From contig NZ_JAANIJ010000001.1 of NCBI RefSeq assembly GCF_011174705.1, positions 248,001 through 312,000 on the forward strand: a stretch of 64,000 bases of DNA. The letters run 5' to 3'. Under the pieces are notes generated by a model. It worked only from the letters and a program-made list of their open reading frames with translations, ran no database searches and was not told the origin of the DNA. Of the stretch, positions 1 to 12,497 are shown one piece after another (within the stretch, counting starts at the first letter, position 1; every line of letters starts with the position of its first letter). The position numbers were made by a program, and so were the translations under genes. The stretch is from Tessaracoccus coleopterorum (GTDB lineage Bacteria; Actinomycetota; Actinomycetes; Propionibacteriales; Propionibacteriaceae).

Positions 1-2120
<2,120 letters not shown>

Positions 2121-2196
2121 TGAACTCCGCTTTCGATCCTTCCGTGCGCGACCGCGCACGGAAGGCCAAATATACCGCCCGCTGCAGTGGGGCCGC

Positions 2197-3115
2197 TCAG
2201 CCCCGAAGGCGTCCAGCTCGGCCCGCGTCGGCGGCTTCGCGCCCTTGCCGGTCACCACGACGGCTGCGGCAGCCGCGCCGCGCGCGAGCGCGGCTCGGAG
2301 GTCGGACGGATCGGCGGTGTAGGCGGAGAGGAAGCCCGCCATGAACGTGTCGCCCGCGCCGACGGTGTCCACCACGTCGACCTTGTGGCCCGCGACCTGC
2401 ACCACGCTGCCGTCGCGGCGCACGGCCGCGACGCCGTCGGCCCCGAGCGTCACGATGAACAGCGACAGGTCGTACTCCTCGGCCCAGGTGGCCGCGTAGC
2501 CGAGGACGTTGTGCTCGTCGTCCACCAGCCACGCGATGTCCTCGTCGCTGGCCTTGACGACGCCACCGTTGCGGCCGACGGCCCGCATCAGGTCAGAGAC
2601 GAGGGCGAAGTACTCGGCGCGGTCGGGCAGGCAGGATGGGCGCACGTTGATGTCGAAGCTCGTGACGGCCTCGGTGCGGTTGACGAAGTCCAGCACCTGC
2701 CGGGCTCCGGGGCCGATGACCGACCCGATCGACCCGAAGTGCAGCCAGTCGTCATCCTCGAGGGTGGGGAATTCGTCGGCGGCCCAGTTGAAGTTCGACG
2801 TCGAGTCGAAGTGGAACGTGTAGCTGGCCTTTCCCTCCTCATCCAGCGACACGACCGCGACCGAGGTGGGGTCGTCGGTGGTCACCGCCAGATCGAGGTC
2901 GACCCCGGCCGCCGCCAGATGGCTGCGGAGCTGGCGCCCGAACGAATCGGTGCTCAGCCGGCCGAGGAAGTGGGTGTCCTCGCCGAGCTTTGCCAGCGCG
3001 ACGGCGGTGTTCATGGGTCCACCACCCGAACGGGCGATCCAACGGCTCTCCTCGGGGAGATCTCCTCTTCCGGCATCAGGTCGATCAGGGCCTCGCCGCA
3101 CACAACAAAACGCAT
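2197..3115 (-). CDS. PfkB-family carbohydrate kinase (fructokinase-like)
   Basis: Ribokinase/PfkB-fold sugar kinase that transfers phosphate from ATP to a sugar. It starts MRFVVCGEALIDLMPEEE, has the GGGPMNTAVALAKLG substrate-side glycines and ends with the PfkB signature DTVGAGDTFMAGFLSAY, where the Asp is the catalytic base. Length is about 306 residues, normal for the family. Two frame breaks are seen: at 3054-3057 (one C missing in the ISP codons) and at about 2200, where one extra G would give the expected end GG and stop. As read, the frame runs on into leuS. Substrate cannot be told; fructose is the commonest for this subgroup. Confidence 0.85.
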
Positions 3116-3164
3116 GACCGACACCCTAGGGCACGCCGGGCAGGAGGTTGCGCGCGGCCGTGCC

Positions 3165-4052
3165 TCAATCGTCCCACCGGCTGGGCGGAATGCCGAAGCT
3201 GTGGATGCGTTGGAGGAGCCCGACGACGGGGTGCTCCGGTGCGAGGGCCGTCAGCTGCTCGAGGCAGGCCGTCTGGGCCGCCCTCTCCCGCTCAGCCAGG
3301 ACGCGACCGCGAGCAACGCCAGCACGTTGGGTTCGGCGTCGGCCGGGCAGATGGCACGGACCCTCACCAACCGTGACCAGTACCGCTCGGCGCTGGTGGT
3401 CCGCAACCGGGTCAGCACCTCGACGAAGCGTTCCTCGTCCTGCAACAGCACGGCCAGCAGCACGGCGTCGGCATCGGTGAGGGCGTCCGACCCGGCCAAC
3501 TGCCCGGTGCGGCGCATGGCCGCGGAAGCCGTCATGCGGCCCGCCCGCCTCCGCTCGCGGACCACCGCCGCCCCGTCCGGCCGGGTGACCACCGTGACGG
3601 GGCTACAGCGGTCGCCCGGTCGGGGCTGACGTTGAGCCCCTGGTAGACGGCCTGTGCGGCGACGGCGCTCGTGTCGAAGCGGTAACCGACCGGGTCATCG
3701 GGCCTGAGGACGCTCCAGAACCGGTTGCCGTCGGAGACCAGGGCCTCGACGACGGAGGCCTCACCGAAGCCGGCGACCAGTGCGGCCACCGCACGCCGGG
3801 TGTCCTCCTCTTCCCGTACCCGACGAGCACGAACTCCCGGGCACCCGCGTTGAAGGCGGCGCGACGGATCATCGCGACGATCCGGTCGAGCTCGGTGGCA
3901 ACCGCGGGGGTGTCGATGCGGATGCAGAAGCGGACGGTCCTGCCGTCCAGGGCGAGGGCGACGCACGAGTCGGTGGGGTGGAACCCCAGCATGATGGCGG
4001 GCAGCGCCAGCAGGTCGGCACGGGTTGTCCCGCGGATCAGTGGTGTCTTCAT
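3165..4052 (-). CDS. DUF4192 family protein
   Basis: Actinobacterial DUF4192 protein of unknown function. The N-terminus (MKTPLIRGTTRADLLALPAI, then MLGFHPTDSCVALALDGRTV) matches the family's opening pattern of a domain-start helix and an LGF.PTDS block. The middle (VVEALVSDGNRFWSVLRPDD) and the C-terminal helices (VLLAVLLQDEERFVEVLTRL, ending IPPSRWDD) also fit, giving about 295 residues. The similarity is spread over three frames, with breaks near 3805, 3600 and 3288. It lies just upstream of the PfkB kinase in the same direction with a 49 bp gap and could be co-transcribed. No catalytic motif is evident. Confidence 0.75.
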
Positions 4053-4223
4053 GCCCCATTCATCCGGCGGCCGGCCCCCGATGTTGCAGCCCCGCGGTGC
4101 CCTGTGGACAACCCGGTGGACCGGGCCCGGTGACGGCTCAGCCGGCCGGCACCCTCCGGTGTGCTCCGGAACCTCGGGCGGGACGCCGGTCGCTTCGCGC
4201 GTGACACTACGCTGGGACGCATC

Positions 4224-4854
4224 ATGAGCAATCCGCAGTGGCCGCAGAACAACTCGCCGTGGGCCTCCCAGGACCCGAACTGGCATCCCACCCAGTTCCA
4301 TGACGCCCAGGGCAGGAACCCGAACACGCCCTTCGGCCAGCAACCGCAGACCCCGCCGTCCTACCGGGATCTGGAGCCGCCGAAGCGCCCGAACCCGACG
4401 CTGTGGATCGTCGTGGGTGTCGTGGCGCTGGTTGCCGCCGTGATGCTCGGCATGATCTTCCTGGGCGGGAGCCCCGCCGAACCCGGCGCCACGTCGAGTC
4501 CCGGCGCGGTCGTCTCCGCCGAGCCGAGCCCCGAGCGGACAGGTAACTTCATCCCGTTCGAGGGCAACGGTGACGGGATCTTCGAGATCGTCAGCTACAC
4601 GTGGTCGGGCGACACGCTGACCGCGCGGATCCGGGTCGAGGTGGAGGAGGGCGAGTACGGGTTCGCGGTGTTCGCGTTCGCGAACGAGACGCGCGCCGCC
4701 TACGATCCGGTCGATCCCTACGGCTTCACCGTGCGTGGGGCAAGCCGTACGAGGGCGATGTCGTGTTCCACATGCCCAACGCCGACTCCACGATCGTGCT
4801 GGCGACCCCGTCGGGCGCACCGCGCTCAACGCGCTGCCCGTGAAGGCGGGTTAG
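4224..4854 (+). CDS. Hypothetical single-pass membrane protein
   Basis: Starts MSNPQWPQNNSPWASQD. A Pro/Asn/Gln-rich cytoplasmic tail of about 70 residues is followed by one strong membrane segment (LWIVVGVVALVAAVMLGMIF), a Ser/Pro/Glu-rich linker, and an outside domain with a GIFEIVSYTWSGDTLTARIR block. This architecture is common for actinobacterial surface proteins, but I do not recognise the family. Frame breaks occur near 4736 and 4812; the expected end is ALNALPVKAG then TAG. Its stop overlaps by 3 bp the stop of the convergent transporter gene. Function unknown. Confidence 0.6.
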
Positions 4855-5792
4855 GCCTCCTCGGTCTCGGCCGCCCGTGCGGCCTCGGCCGCGGCCTTCT
4901 CGCGTTCCTCCACCGCGTCCGGGTGGTCCTTCGACAGGAGCACTACCCCGTAGACGGCGATGGCGCCGGTCACGGCCATGCCGAGCATGGGCAGGATGCC
5001 CATGTCGCCGCCCTCCCGAGGACGATCAGGCCGAACAGCACGGCGACGAACGGGTCGACGGTCGTCATCGTGCCGACCGTGATCTCTGCCGGGCCCGAGG
5101 CGTAGCCCTGCTGGATCATCCAGACACCCAGGCCGTAGCAGGCGAGCATCATGACGACCGAGGCCAGGAACGTGAAGTCGAGCAGGCCGGAGTCGTGCTT
5201 CTGCACGAGGTCCATGGCGTGCTTCATGAGCCCGGAGGCGAGGCCGTAGAACGTGGCTCCCACCGCCGACCACAGCGTGGCCTTGGCCCAGGGGCCGCCC
5301 GGTTCGCGAAGAACGACAGGATGGCACAGATGCCGCACACCACCACGAACGAGATGAGCACGGGCGTGAAGGTCACGAGGCGGTCGCCCTTGGCGAACAG
5401 GGACGAGAACACCGTGAAGCCGACCACGCCGGACACCGTGATCGCGACGGCCGTCCACACGTTGCGGGTGATGTGATGCTTATGGATCCGTGCCGCGAGC
5501 AGCACCGACCACGGCACCGCGAGGATGCCGACCGGCTGTACGACCGAGACAGGCGCGAAAGACAGCGCCGTCAGGTGGATGGCCGCCCGAAGAACACAAA
5601 CAGGAGGCCGAGCAGCCACTTGCGGATCCGGAAGAGGCTGAGGAGCCCCTTGATCGTGAGCTGGTTCGACGAAGCGACCCCGCTGGGATCGAACGTCGAC
5701 TTCACGCCGAGGCTCTGCAGGATCGCGCCACTGGCGAACAGGAACGACCCGACCACCTGCATGGCGATGGCGAGCGCGATTTCGAACGTCAC
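4851..5792 (-). CDS. DMT-superfamily membrane transporter
   Basis: Hydrophobic protein of about 310 residues with around nine to ten membrane segments, of the drug/metabolite transporter type found in actinobacteria. Recognisable stretches are IALAIAMQVVGSFLFASGAI at the N-terminus, FAPVSVVQPVGILAVPWSVL, GFTVFSSLFAKGDRLVTFTP and TMTTVDPFVAVLFGLIVLG near the end, followed by a charged tail ending AETEEA. A GTG start at 5792 is chosen because GGAAGG lies just upstream and no in-frame ATG precedes it. Frame breaks near 5585, 5300 and 5020. The substrate is unknown. Confidence 0.75.
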
Positions 5793-5924
5793 GTGGATCC
5801 CTTCCGGAGCATCTTCGGGATGGAGCCTAACCTAGTCGCGGCGCGGGCCGCCTGCGACCCGGGTCGCTCCCTGGTCGGCCCCGGGTCAGGGTGTCCCCCG
5901 ACCCGGGTGGCGACCCGTGTCATG

Positions 5925-7057
5925 TCATCCGGCGTAGACGACCACCTTGTCTCCCTCGCTGACGGCGTCGAACAGGCGGCGACCGCCTTCTTGTTCCGGA
6001 CGTTGACGCAGCCGTGGGACGAGCCGTTGTAGCCCCGCGCCGCGAAGTCCGCCGAGTAGTGGACCGCCTGCCCGCCGCTGAAGAACAGCGCATAGGGCAT
6101 CGGGGTGTTGTACAGCTTCGAGACGTGGTTGCGCGACTTCCAGTACACGGAGAAGACGCCGTTGCGGGTCGGGGTCAGCTCCGAGCCGAAGCGCACATCC
6201 ATGGTCGACACGATCGTGCCGTCGACTACCAGAGCGAGCTTGCGCTGCGCCTTCGAGATGCAGATCACCCTGCCCTGCAGGCACCGGTCGTCGAGCGTCA
6301 TCGTCGACGTCGCGGGCTTGGGCACCACGTTGTTCAGCTCATCGGTGGTCGGCTTGCGGGTCATCGACCGCAACCGGTCGAGGGTCCGCTGGTCGACCTC
6401 TCCGGTGACGGGGATCTGACGCTTGCCCTGGAAGCCCTTGACCGCCTCGACGGTCTTGGCGCCATAGAGGCCGTCGATCAGCGGTGAATACCAGTCGAGC
6501 TGCTTGAGGCGGGCCTGCAGGTCCTTGACCTCGGCGCCCTTGGCCCCTCGGCGAGCAGTGCCGGCCCGGGCACCATGATGTTGTGCATCTCGTCGGAGGT
6601 CGGCTGCCTTGTCATGTCCACCAGCCGGTCCCAGGTCGCCTGGTCCACCTCGCCGGTGGCGGGAGGCCGCGCTTGGCCTGGAAGCCCTCCACCGCGAGCC
6701 GCGTCGCGTCGTCGTAGTCGCTGTGGATCTTCCCCTCGAACCACTGCAGTTGCAGGAGTCGGTGCTGCAACTCCCGCACCCTCTCACTGTCGTCGCCCTG
6801 TTTCAGCAGGGCGGGCGGTCGGTTCGGGTTCGGGAACCTCCGTCTCGATGGGCCCAGCCGGAACCGAGGGTGCCTCGGACGGCTCGGGCAACGGCTCAGC
6901 CGAGGGCTCGGGTTCCGGGGTCGGTGGGAGCGACACGATCGGCGTCGCGGTCGGCCGCTCCGCGGTGGGCCGACGGCAAGGGACTCGGGTGCGCAGGCCC
7001 GAGTCCGAGGGTCGCGACGGCGAGCAGCGCGACGAGCGCGCGTCCGGCCTGGCTCAT
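5925..7057 (-). CDS. L,D-transpeptidase (YkuD) with two peptidoglycan-binding domains
   Basis: Secreted or anchored cell-wall enzyme that makes 3-3 cross-links in peptidoglycan. Order: signal peptide (MSQAGRALVALLAVATLGLG), a Pro/Glu/Ser-rich linker, a first PG_binding_1 domain (LKQGDDSERVRELQHRLLQL), a second one (GAEVKDLQARLKQLDWYSPL), then the YkuD domain. The catalytic motif GSSHGCVNVRNKKA holds the active-site Cys. The product is about 375 residues, and its end DKVVVYAG is typical. At least four frame breaks (near 6985, 6830, 6663, 6545 and 6000) split it, mostly at G/C runs. It stands alone, with 270 bp of non-coding DNA upstream. Confidence 0.9.
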
Positions 7058-7330
7058 GGGCACGGGTGACCTCACAGGGGAAGGAGCGGTCTCGGTTCGC
7101 TTCCACCTTACGGCGGGGTGGAGCCGTGGGGTCTGGCGGTGCGGGGTGTCGCCTCATTGGGCCTCCTCTGGTCTCCTGTTCTACGCGCGGGAGGGCACTC
7201 CGGTTGCGCCGGAGACCGGGTGGGGCTTCCCGGCTCCGGCCGGCCTGTCACCGCCCCCCCTCACACAACCGTCGTTCCTTGTCACCCGACGTGGCAGACG
7301 GGTCACGTCGGTCGGGGCGGGAGTCGACGG

Positions 7331-8198
7331 CTACCGGCCCGGTTGACGCTCGAGCGCGTCGATGACGGCGATGAGCCCGGCGCGAAGAGGGGCGGCGCGC
7401 TCGGCGAAACCGCGCTGGTGCGCTGCGTACTCGGCGCGGCCGGTCGGCGTCTCGACCCGGATGGGCTCAAGGCCCCAGTCGGTCAGGTCGTAGGCGCTCG
7501 CCGCCATGTCGACCTCGCGGATCCGCCGTGCGAGCAGGAATGTGTCGAAGAGCAGGTCGGAGGGCACCGCCGGCGACAGCTTGCCCGCCCATCGGTAGAG
7601 GTCCATGTTCACGTGGAGACACCCGGGCTGGTCGAGTTCCACCTGCCGCTCCCTGGTCGGCTCGAGGAGGTTGAGCGGCCGTGCGGGTTCGGTGAAGAAG
7701 CGGAAGGCATCGAAGTGGGTGCAGCGGCAGCCGACGTCCAGGACGATGGCGGCCAGCTCGTCGGGAGGGAACCTCAGCCGCAGGTACGGGTGCCGGGTCT
7801 CGCCCTCCCTGAGCCGGTAGACCATGGCCCACTCATGCATCCCGAAGCAGCCGAACCTCGGGGCCGCCGCAGCGGCCGCCCGCAGAAGCGTGCCCGCGGT
7901 CCGCACCGTCGTGGCCCGCTTCGCCATGAAGGCCTGCGGGTCGAACCCGACCCGGCCTCCGTCGCGGCGTAGAACTGCAGGCTCCCGTATTCCGATGCGT
8001 CCTGCAGCTGCACCCCGATGCCGGGGTGCCACCTGGCGAGCCGACCGGGGCGGAGGTTGTAGTAGTGGAACAGGAAGTCGTCGATGGGGTGTCGGGCCCG
8101 CGAGCGCGCCGCCGCACGACGTCGGCGAGTTCCGCCTCGACCCGCCCGGTGTACGCCTCCGCCACCGGGGTCCAGACCTCACGGCCCAGCGTCGTCAT
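7331..8198 (-). CDS. 3-methyladenine DNA glycosylase-type protein (actinobacterial family)
   Basis: Belongs to the actinobacterial family annotated as 3-methyladenine DNA glycosylase. Family landmarks seen are FGCFGMHEWAMVYRL, CTHFDAFRFFTEPARPLN, QPGCLHVNMDLYRWAGKL and REVDMAASAYDLTDWGLEP. The start MTTLGREVWTPVAEAYTGR overlaps the stop of the upstream metallopeptidase by 4 bp (ATGA), so the two are translationally coupled. Frame breaks near 8090 and 7975. The base-excision activity is taken from the family name, and I know of no direct proof for it. The Cys/His-rich core could mean something else. Confidence 0.65.
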
Positions 8199-8893
8199 GC
8201 CGCGCCCCGCAGTGCGGCCTTCCGGCTGCGCCAGTCGGGCAGGTGGGCATCCATCCGCGCAGTGAACGCCGGGCCGTGTCCCCGCTCCCAGAGGTGCACG
8301 AGTTCGTGCACGACCACGTACTCCAGCATTTCCGGCCGGTACTCGGCCAGCGCCACGTTCAGGGTGATCGCACCGGTGCGCGTGTTGCAGGTGCCCCAGC
8401 GCGTCGTCATCCGGCGGAGCCTCACCAGGGATGCCTCCCTGCCGATCCTGCCCTGCCACACGCCGAAGAGCCCTGGGATTGCGGCGTCGAGTTCGCGCCG
8501 CTTGAGCGCCTCGAGCGCCCCGCGCGGGAGGCGTCGTCACGGCCCCGAGGACGATGGTGTCGCCCTCCAGGCGCGCGGACGCCCTTGCCCCGTCCACCAC
8601 CCGGAGTTCATGCCAGCGGCCCAGAGGCGTGTGCGGCCGCCGTCGACGATCGGCTCGACGACCGGCTGGGCCATCCGGACCTTCTGCTGCGTGGTGAGGA
8701 TCCAGCCGGACTGGATCTCGATGAAGTCCCTGACGTGTCTCTCATCGACGCGCAACGGCACCGTCGCCGCGACCCGGCCCTCCGGCGCGAGCACCCGCAG
8801 ACGCAGGTGTTTGACGTCCTTGTACGTCACCTCGACGGGGATCCCGACATGGGTGATCTCGTACCTGAGCGCTCTTCCTGCCACCCGATACAT
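8195..8893 (-). CDS. DUF45/YgjP-type M48-like metallopeptidase
   Basis: Zinc peptidase-like protein of the YgjP/DUF45 group, about 230 residues. The zinc motif HELVHLWERGHG contains HExxH followed by the third-ligand His, and the preceding RWGTCNTRTGAITLN block is a hallmark of the family. The N-terminal half (VKHLRLRVLAPEGRVAATVP) is the usual beta-rich DUF45 start. Frame breaks near 8605 and 8520. Start ATG 8893 is chosen; a GTG at 8908 is also in frame and no clear ribosome site decides between them. It is first in a two-gene unit with the glycosylase-type gene. Substrate unknown. Confidence 0.8.
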
Positions 8894-8975
8894 CGTAGAC
8901 GCGACCACAGACAGGATCGCTGCCGTCCTTGTCAGAGTGATTCGGTGAGGTTTCCTCGGCGTTTGGTCGACCCCG

Positions 8976-10253
8976 ATGATGCGTTTTCTGCCGGTTCAGA
9001 GCAGACTAGAGGGTGCCCCCGAACTGGTCGTGCTCTGTCTCGTCGTCGTCACCGCTCTGGCTTTCGACTTCACCAATGGTTTCCATGACACCGGCAATGC
9101 GATGGCTACGTCCATCGCCACCGGTGCGCTGAAACCCCGAACCGCGGTAACGCTGTCCGCCGTACTCAATCTCGTCGGTGCGTTCCTGTCGGTGGAGGTC
9201 GCGTTGACCGTGACCAACGCCGTGGTGAAGATCCAGGACGCCAATGGCGCCCCCGCCCCGAACTCGTCGCAGACGGCGGCTCCGCCCTACTGCTGATCAT
9301 CCTGGCGGGCCTTGTCGGCGCCATCGTGTGGAACCTGCTGACCTGGCTTCTCGGGTTGCCGTCCAGTTCCTCGCATGCGCTGTTCGGTGGCCTGATCGGC
9401 GCCACCATGGCCGGTCTCGGCCCGTCCGGCGTGAAGTGGGTCGGTGACGGCACCAAGCTCGACGGCGTCGTGGGCAAGGTGATCCTCCCGCCCTGCTGTC
9501 GCCCGGCATCGCGATCGCCGTGGCGGCCGTCGGTACCTGGATCATCTACAAGATCACGCAGAACGTCGCCGCCAAGTACCGCGACTCCGGCTTCCGTTGG
9601 GGCCAGATCGGTTCCGCCTCGCTCGTCTCCCTGGCGCACGGCACCAACGACGCGCAGAAGACGATGGGGTCATCACCCTCGCACTCATCGCGACCGGCTC
9701 ATGGACGAACCTGCACCAGGTGCCGTTCTGGGTGAAGCTCGCCTGCGCCCTCGCCATCGCGCTGGGCACCTACATCGGCGGCTGGCGCATCATCCGCACC
9801 CTCGGTAAGGGGCTCGTCGAGATCAGCTCGCCCCAGGGCATGGCCGCCGAGTCATCCTCCGCCGCGGTCATCCTGGCCTCCAGCCACCTCGGCTTCGCCC
9901 TGTCGACGACGCACGTCGCGACCGGGTCGATCCTCGGTTCCGGCATCGGCAAGCGCGGCGCGAAGGTCAACTGGGGCGTCGCCGGTCGGATGGTGCTCGC
10001 CTGGGGCATCACGCTTCCCGCGGCAGGCGCCGTCGGCGCCGCGACGTGGTGGCTCGCCCACACCATCGGAGGACTGGCAGGCGCGATCGTGATCTTCGTG
10101 ATCCTGCTCGTGGCCTCCGGCGCGATGTACCTGCACTCGCGCAAGCAGCCGATCGACCACAACAACGTCAACGACGAATGGGTCGAGGGTGTCACCAACC
10201 GCACCCTCCCCCAGCCCGAGATGGCCGGCGCCTCGAAGGGTGAGAAGCGATGA
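8976..10253 (+). CDS. PiT-family inorganic phosphate transporter
   Basis: Low-affinity phosphate (metal-phosphate) symporter of the inner membrane, about 425 residues. The two PiT repeats are visible: FDFTNGFHDTGNAMATSIATG in the first half and SLAHGTNDAQKTMG in the second, with further segments such as LLTWLLGLPSSSSHALFGG and LGFALSTTHVATGSILGSG. Frame breaks near 9255, 9490 and 9667. Two adjacent ATGs (8976, 8979) could start the protein. The stop overlaps the ATG of the following small membrane gene (ATGA), which indicates translational coupling. Confidence 0.93.
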
Positions 10254-10546
10254 ACAACCTCTGGCTCGCCCTCGAGGGCGCCTGGCAGGTGCTGCTCGTC
10301 GGCCTCGTTCTCGGCGCAGGGCTCCCGACGATCTTCGCCCTCGGCATCCGGGCCCTGTCCTACGGGGTCGGCGCGGACGTCGACGCCACCGACCATGAGC
10401 CGCATCCGTTTGCGAAACTCGTGGCCTACTTCTGCTTCGCCCTGGTGATCCTGGCCATCGCGATCGGCATCGGCACCATCGTGGCCAGCGGCATGGGGAT
10501 GCGCGTCGAGTTCAACGGGATCATCCCCACCTTCGTTCCGAAGTAG
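10250..10546 (+). CDS. Small two-TM membrane protein coupled to PiT transporter
   Basis: Intact 98-residue protein beginning MNNLWLALEGAWQVLLVGLV with two membrane segments (LVGLVLGAGLPTIFALGIRA and FCFALVILAIAIGIGTIVAS) and a short polar loop. It starts inside the stop codon of the phosphate transporter, a pairing repeated in many actinobacteria, so a role as an accessory to phosphate uptake is reasonable but unproven. Convergent with the LysR gene, stops 3 bp apart. Confidence 0.8.
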   Translation: MNNLWLALEGAWQVLLVGLVLGAGLPTIFALGIRALSYGVGADVDATDHEPHPFAKLVAYFCFALVILAIAIGIGTIVASGMGMRVEFNGIIPTFVPK

Positions 10547-10549
10547 CGC

Positions 10550-11432
10550 TCAGGTTCGGGCCGCCGCAAGCAGCGCGGCCGCTGCGGCCGTTGGACGCCT
10601 GCCGCGCCACACGGCCCTCAGCTCTCGGTCCAGCGTGAGACCGGTGACCGGCACCACAACCAGTTCGCCCCGCATCACCGACGACGCCACCGCCAGTTCG
10701 CTGAGCACGGCTGGTTCACCCCCCACGCGCGCCCCGGCCATGACTGCGGCGTTGCTGCCCAGCTCGAGCGCGGGCGAGACCGGGTCCCAGGCGCGGAGGG
10801 CATCGTCGAGCGTCAGCCGCGTCCCTGACCCCGTTTCGCGGACGATCAGCGGTGTCGACGCGAGCGTGCCCGGGCTGATCGCCCCGCCCCGGCCCACGGA
10901 TGGTGTGGGCCCACCACCGCGACCAGCCGGTCCAACGCGACGATCCGGGAGTGCAGCCCCTGCGGATCTGAGGCGTCTCGACGAACCCGACGGCGCAGCG
11001 CCCGCTGGCCACCTCGTCGAACACCTCCTCGCTGTTGCACACCCGGACCCGGATCTCGAGGGCCGGATGTTCCCTGCGCGCGGTCGCGAGCCACGCAGGC
11101 AGGAGGTGTTCGGCGATCGTGAGCGAGGCGGCGACGTCGAGGTGGGAGCGGAGCGCGGCGCCGGCCGCGTCCGCCTCCGCGGCGAGGGCCTCCGCGGCCA
11201 GCAACACCTGCCGTGCACGTTCGACGATCGCCTCGGCCCGATCGGTCAACTGAGCTCCCCGCGGGTGCCTGATCAGGAGCACGACGCCGAGTTCCGACTC
11301 GAGCGCGGCGAGGGCCCTGCTCGCGTTCGGCTGCGCCATCCCGACGGCGCGGGCGCCGGCCCCGATGCCGCCGTGATCGGCGACGGCCACCAGGAGTTCC
11401 AGGGTCGACAGCTCCGGCCATGCCTTACTCAT
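10550..11432 (-). CDS. LysR-family transcriptional regulator
   Basis: LysR regulator of about 295 residues. The winged HTH is at the N-terminus (LSTLELLVAVADHGGIGAGA, then MAQPNASRALAALESELGV), followed by the periplasmic-binding-like effector domain (NSEEVFDEVASGRCAVGFVE, RETGSGTRLTLDDALRAW). Frame breaks near 10965 and 10905. It is divergent from the YeiH-type exporter gene with about 50 bp between starts, the classic layout for a LysR regulator and its target (compare yeiE-yeiH of E. coli). Its ligand is not visible; control of sulfite/sulfate export is inferred from that pairing. Confidence 0.88.
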
Positions 11433-11483
11433 ACCGGAATGATATGCCCCAATGGGGAACCCGCCTCTACCCGACCGACCGGG

Positions 11484-12488
11484 ATGAGGGTTCACTTGGT
11501 TCCGTGTTCGTCCCCTCCGCAGATCCCCGCCGTCTCACTCGTCCCTGGCGTCGCCGTCACGGCCGTGGCCGTCTTGATCTCACTGGCCCTCAGCCGCTTC
11601 GGCGTCAGCGCGCTGCTGATCGCCATAGTCCTCGGCCTCGTCGCCGGCAACGTCAAACCCCTGCCCGCATCGCTGACCCCGGCCTCGGCTTCGCATCCAA
11701 GAGACTGCTCCGCGCCGGCATCGTCCTGCTCGGGCTCCAGTTGACCCTCGGGACATCTGGGCGCTCGGCCCCGGCATGATCGCCGTGGTGGTCGCCGTCG
11801 TGACCATCAGCCTCCTGGCCACCCTGTGGATGGGCCGCCTTCTCGGCATCGCGCCCGACCAGCGCCTGTTGATCGCATGCGGCTTCTCGATCTGCGGGGC
11901 GGCCGCCGTCGCGGCGACCGATGGCGTGATCGACGCCGACGAGGAGGACGTGGTGACCGCGATCGCACTCGTGGTGGCGTTCGGCACGGCCATGATGGCC
12001 GTGGTACCCGCCATCGGTGCGCTGCTCGGCCTGTCTCCCGAGGTCACAGGCCTCTTCGCGGGGCGGCGACCCACGAGGTGGCCCAGGTGGTGGCCATCGG
12101 TGGGTCGCTCGGGGCAGCTGCCCTCAGTGGCGCCGTCGTGGTCAAGCTGGCCCGGGTGCTGCTCCTCGCGCCGGTCATGGCGGTCATCTCGCTGCGGCAG
12201 CGCCGTCTCGGTACCGGAACGGGCAAGCGCCCCCCGGTCGTACCCCTGTTCGTCGCGGGGTTCATCGCGATGGTGGTCCTGCGGTCCACGGGCGTGGTGC
12301 CTGCGGTCGTCGTGTCCGCGGCCTCCACCGCACAGACCGCACTCCTCGCTGCCGCCATGTTCGCCCTCGGCACCGGGGCCCGGCTCAGCGCCTTCCGGAA
12401 GCTCGGGCCCCGCCCGCTCGTGCTGGCCGCGGCCTCGACCGCGGTGGTCACCACGGTTGCGCTCACCGGCACGCTGCTGGCCTCCTGA
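11484..12488 (+). CDS. YeiH-family (UPF0324) putative sulfate/sulfite exporter
   Basis: Membrane protein of the conserved UPF0324/YeiH family, about 335 residues with around ten membrane segments. Landmarks are LLRAGIVLLGLQLTL, CGFSICGAAAVAATDGVIDA, HEVAQVVAIGGSLGAAAL and FALGTGARLSAFRKLGPRPL. Frame breaks near 11682, 11752 and 12058. The start is uncertain: ATG 11484 is open, while GTG 11504 would need a further indel. It is divergent from a LysR gene. The E. coli homologue is linked to sulfite stress; the transported ion is not proven here. Confidence 0.85.
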
Positions 12489-12497
12489 CGCCGGAGA

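Noticed and set aside
3116..3600. Long antisense frames such as those opposite pfkB, DUF4192, obgE and rnj
   Set aside because: High GC content keeps opposite strands free of stops. Their translations are Arg/Ala/Pro/Gly-rich and show no family features, while the other strand carries conserved genes.
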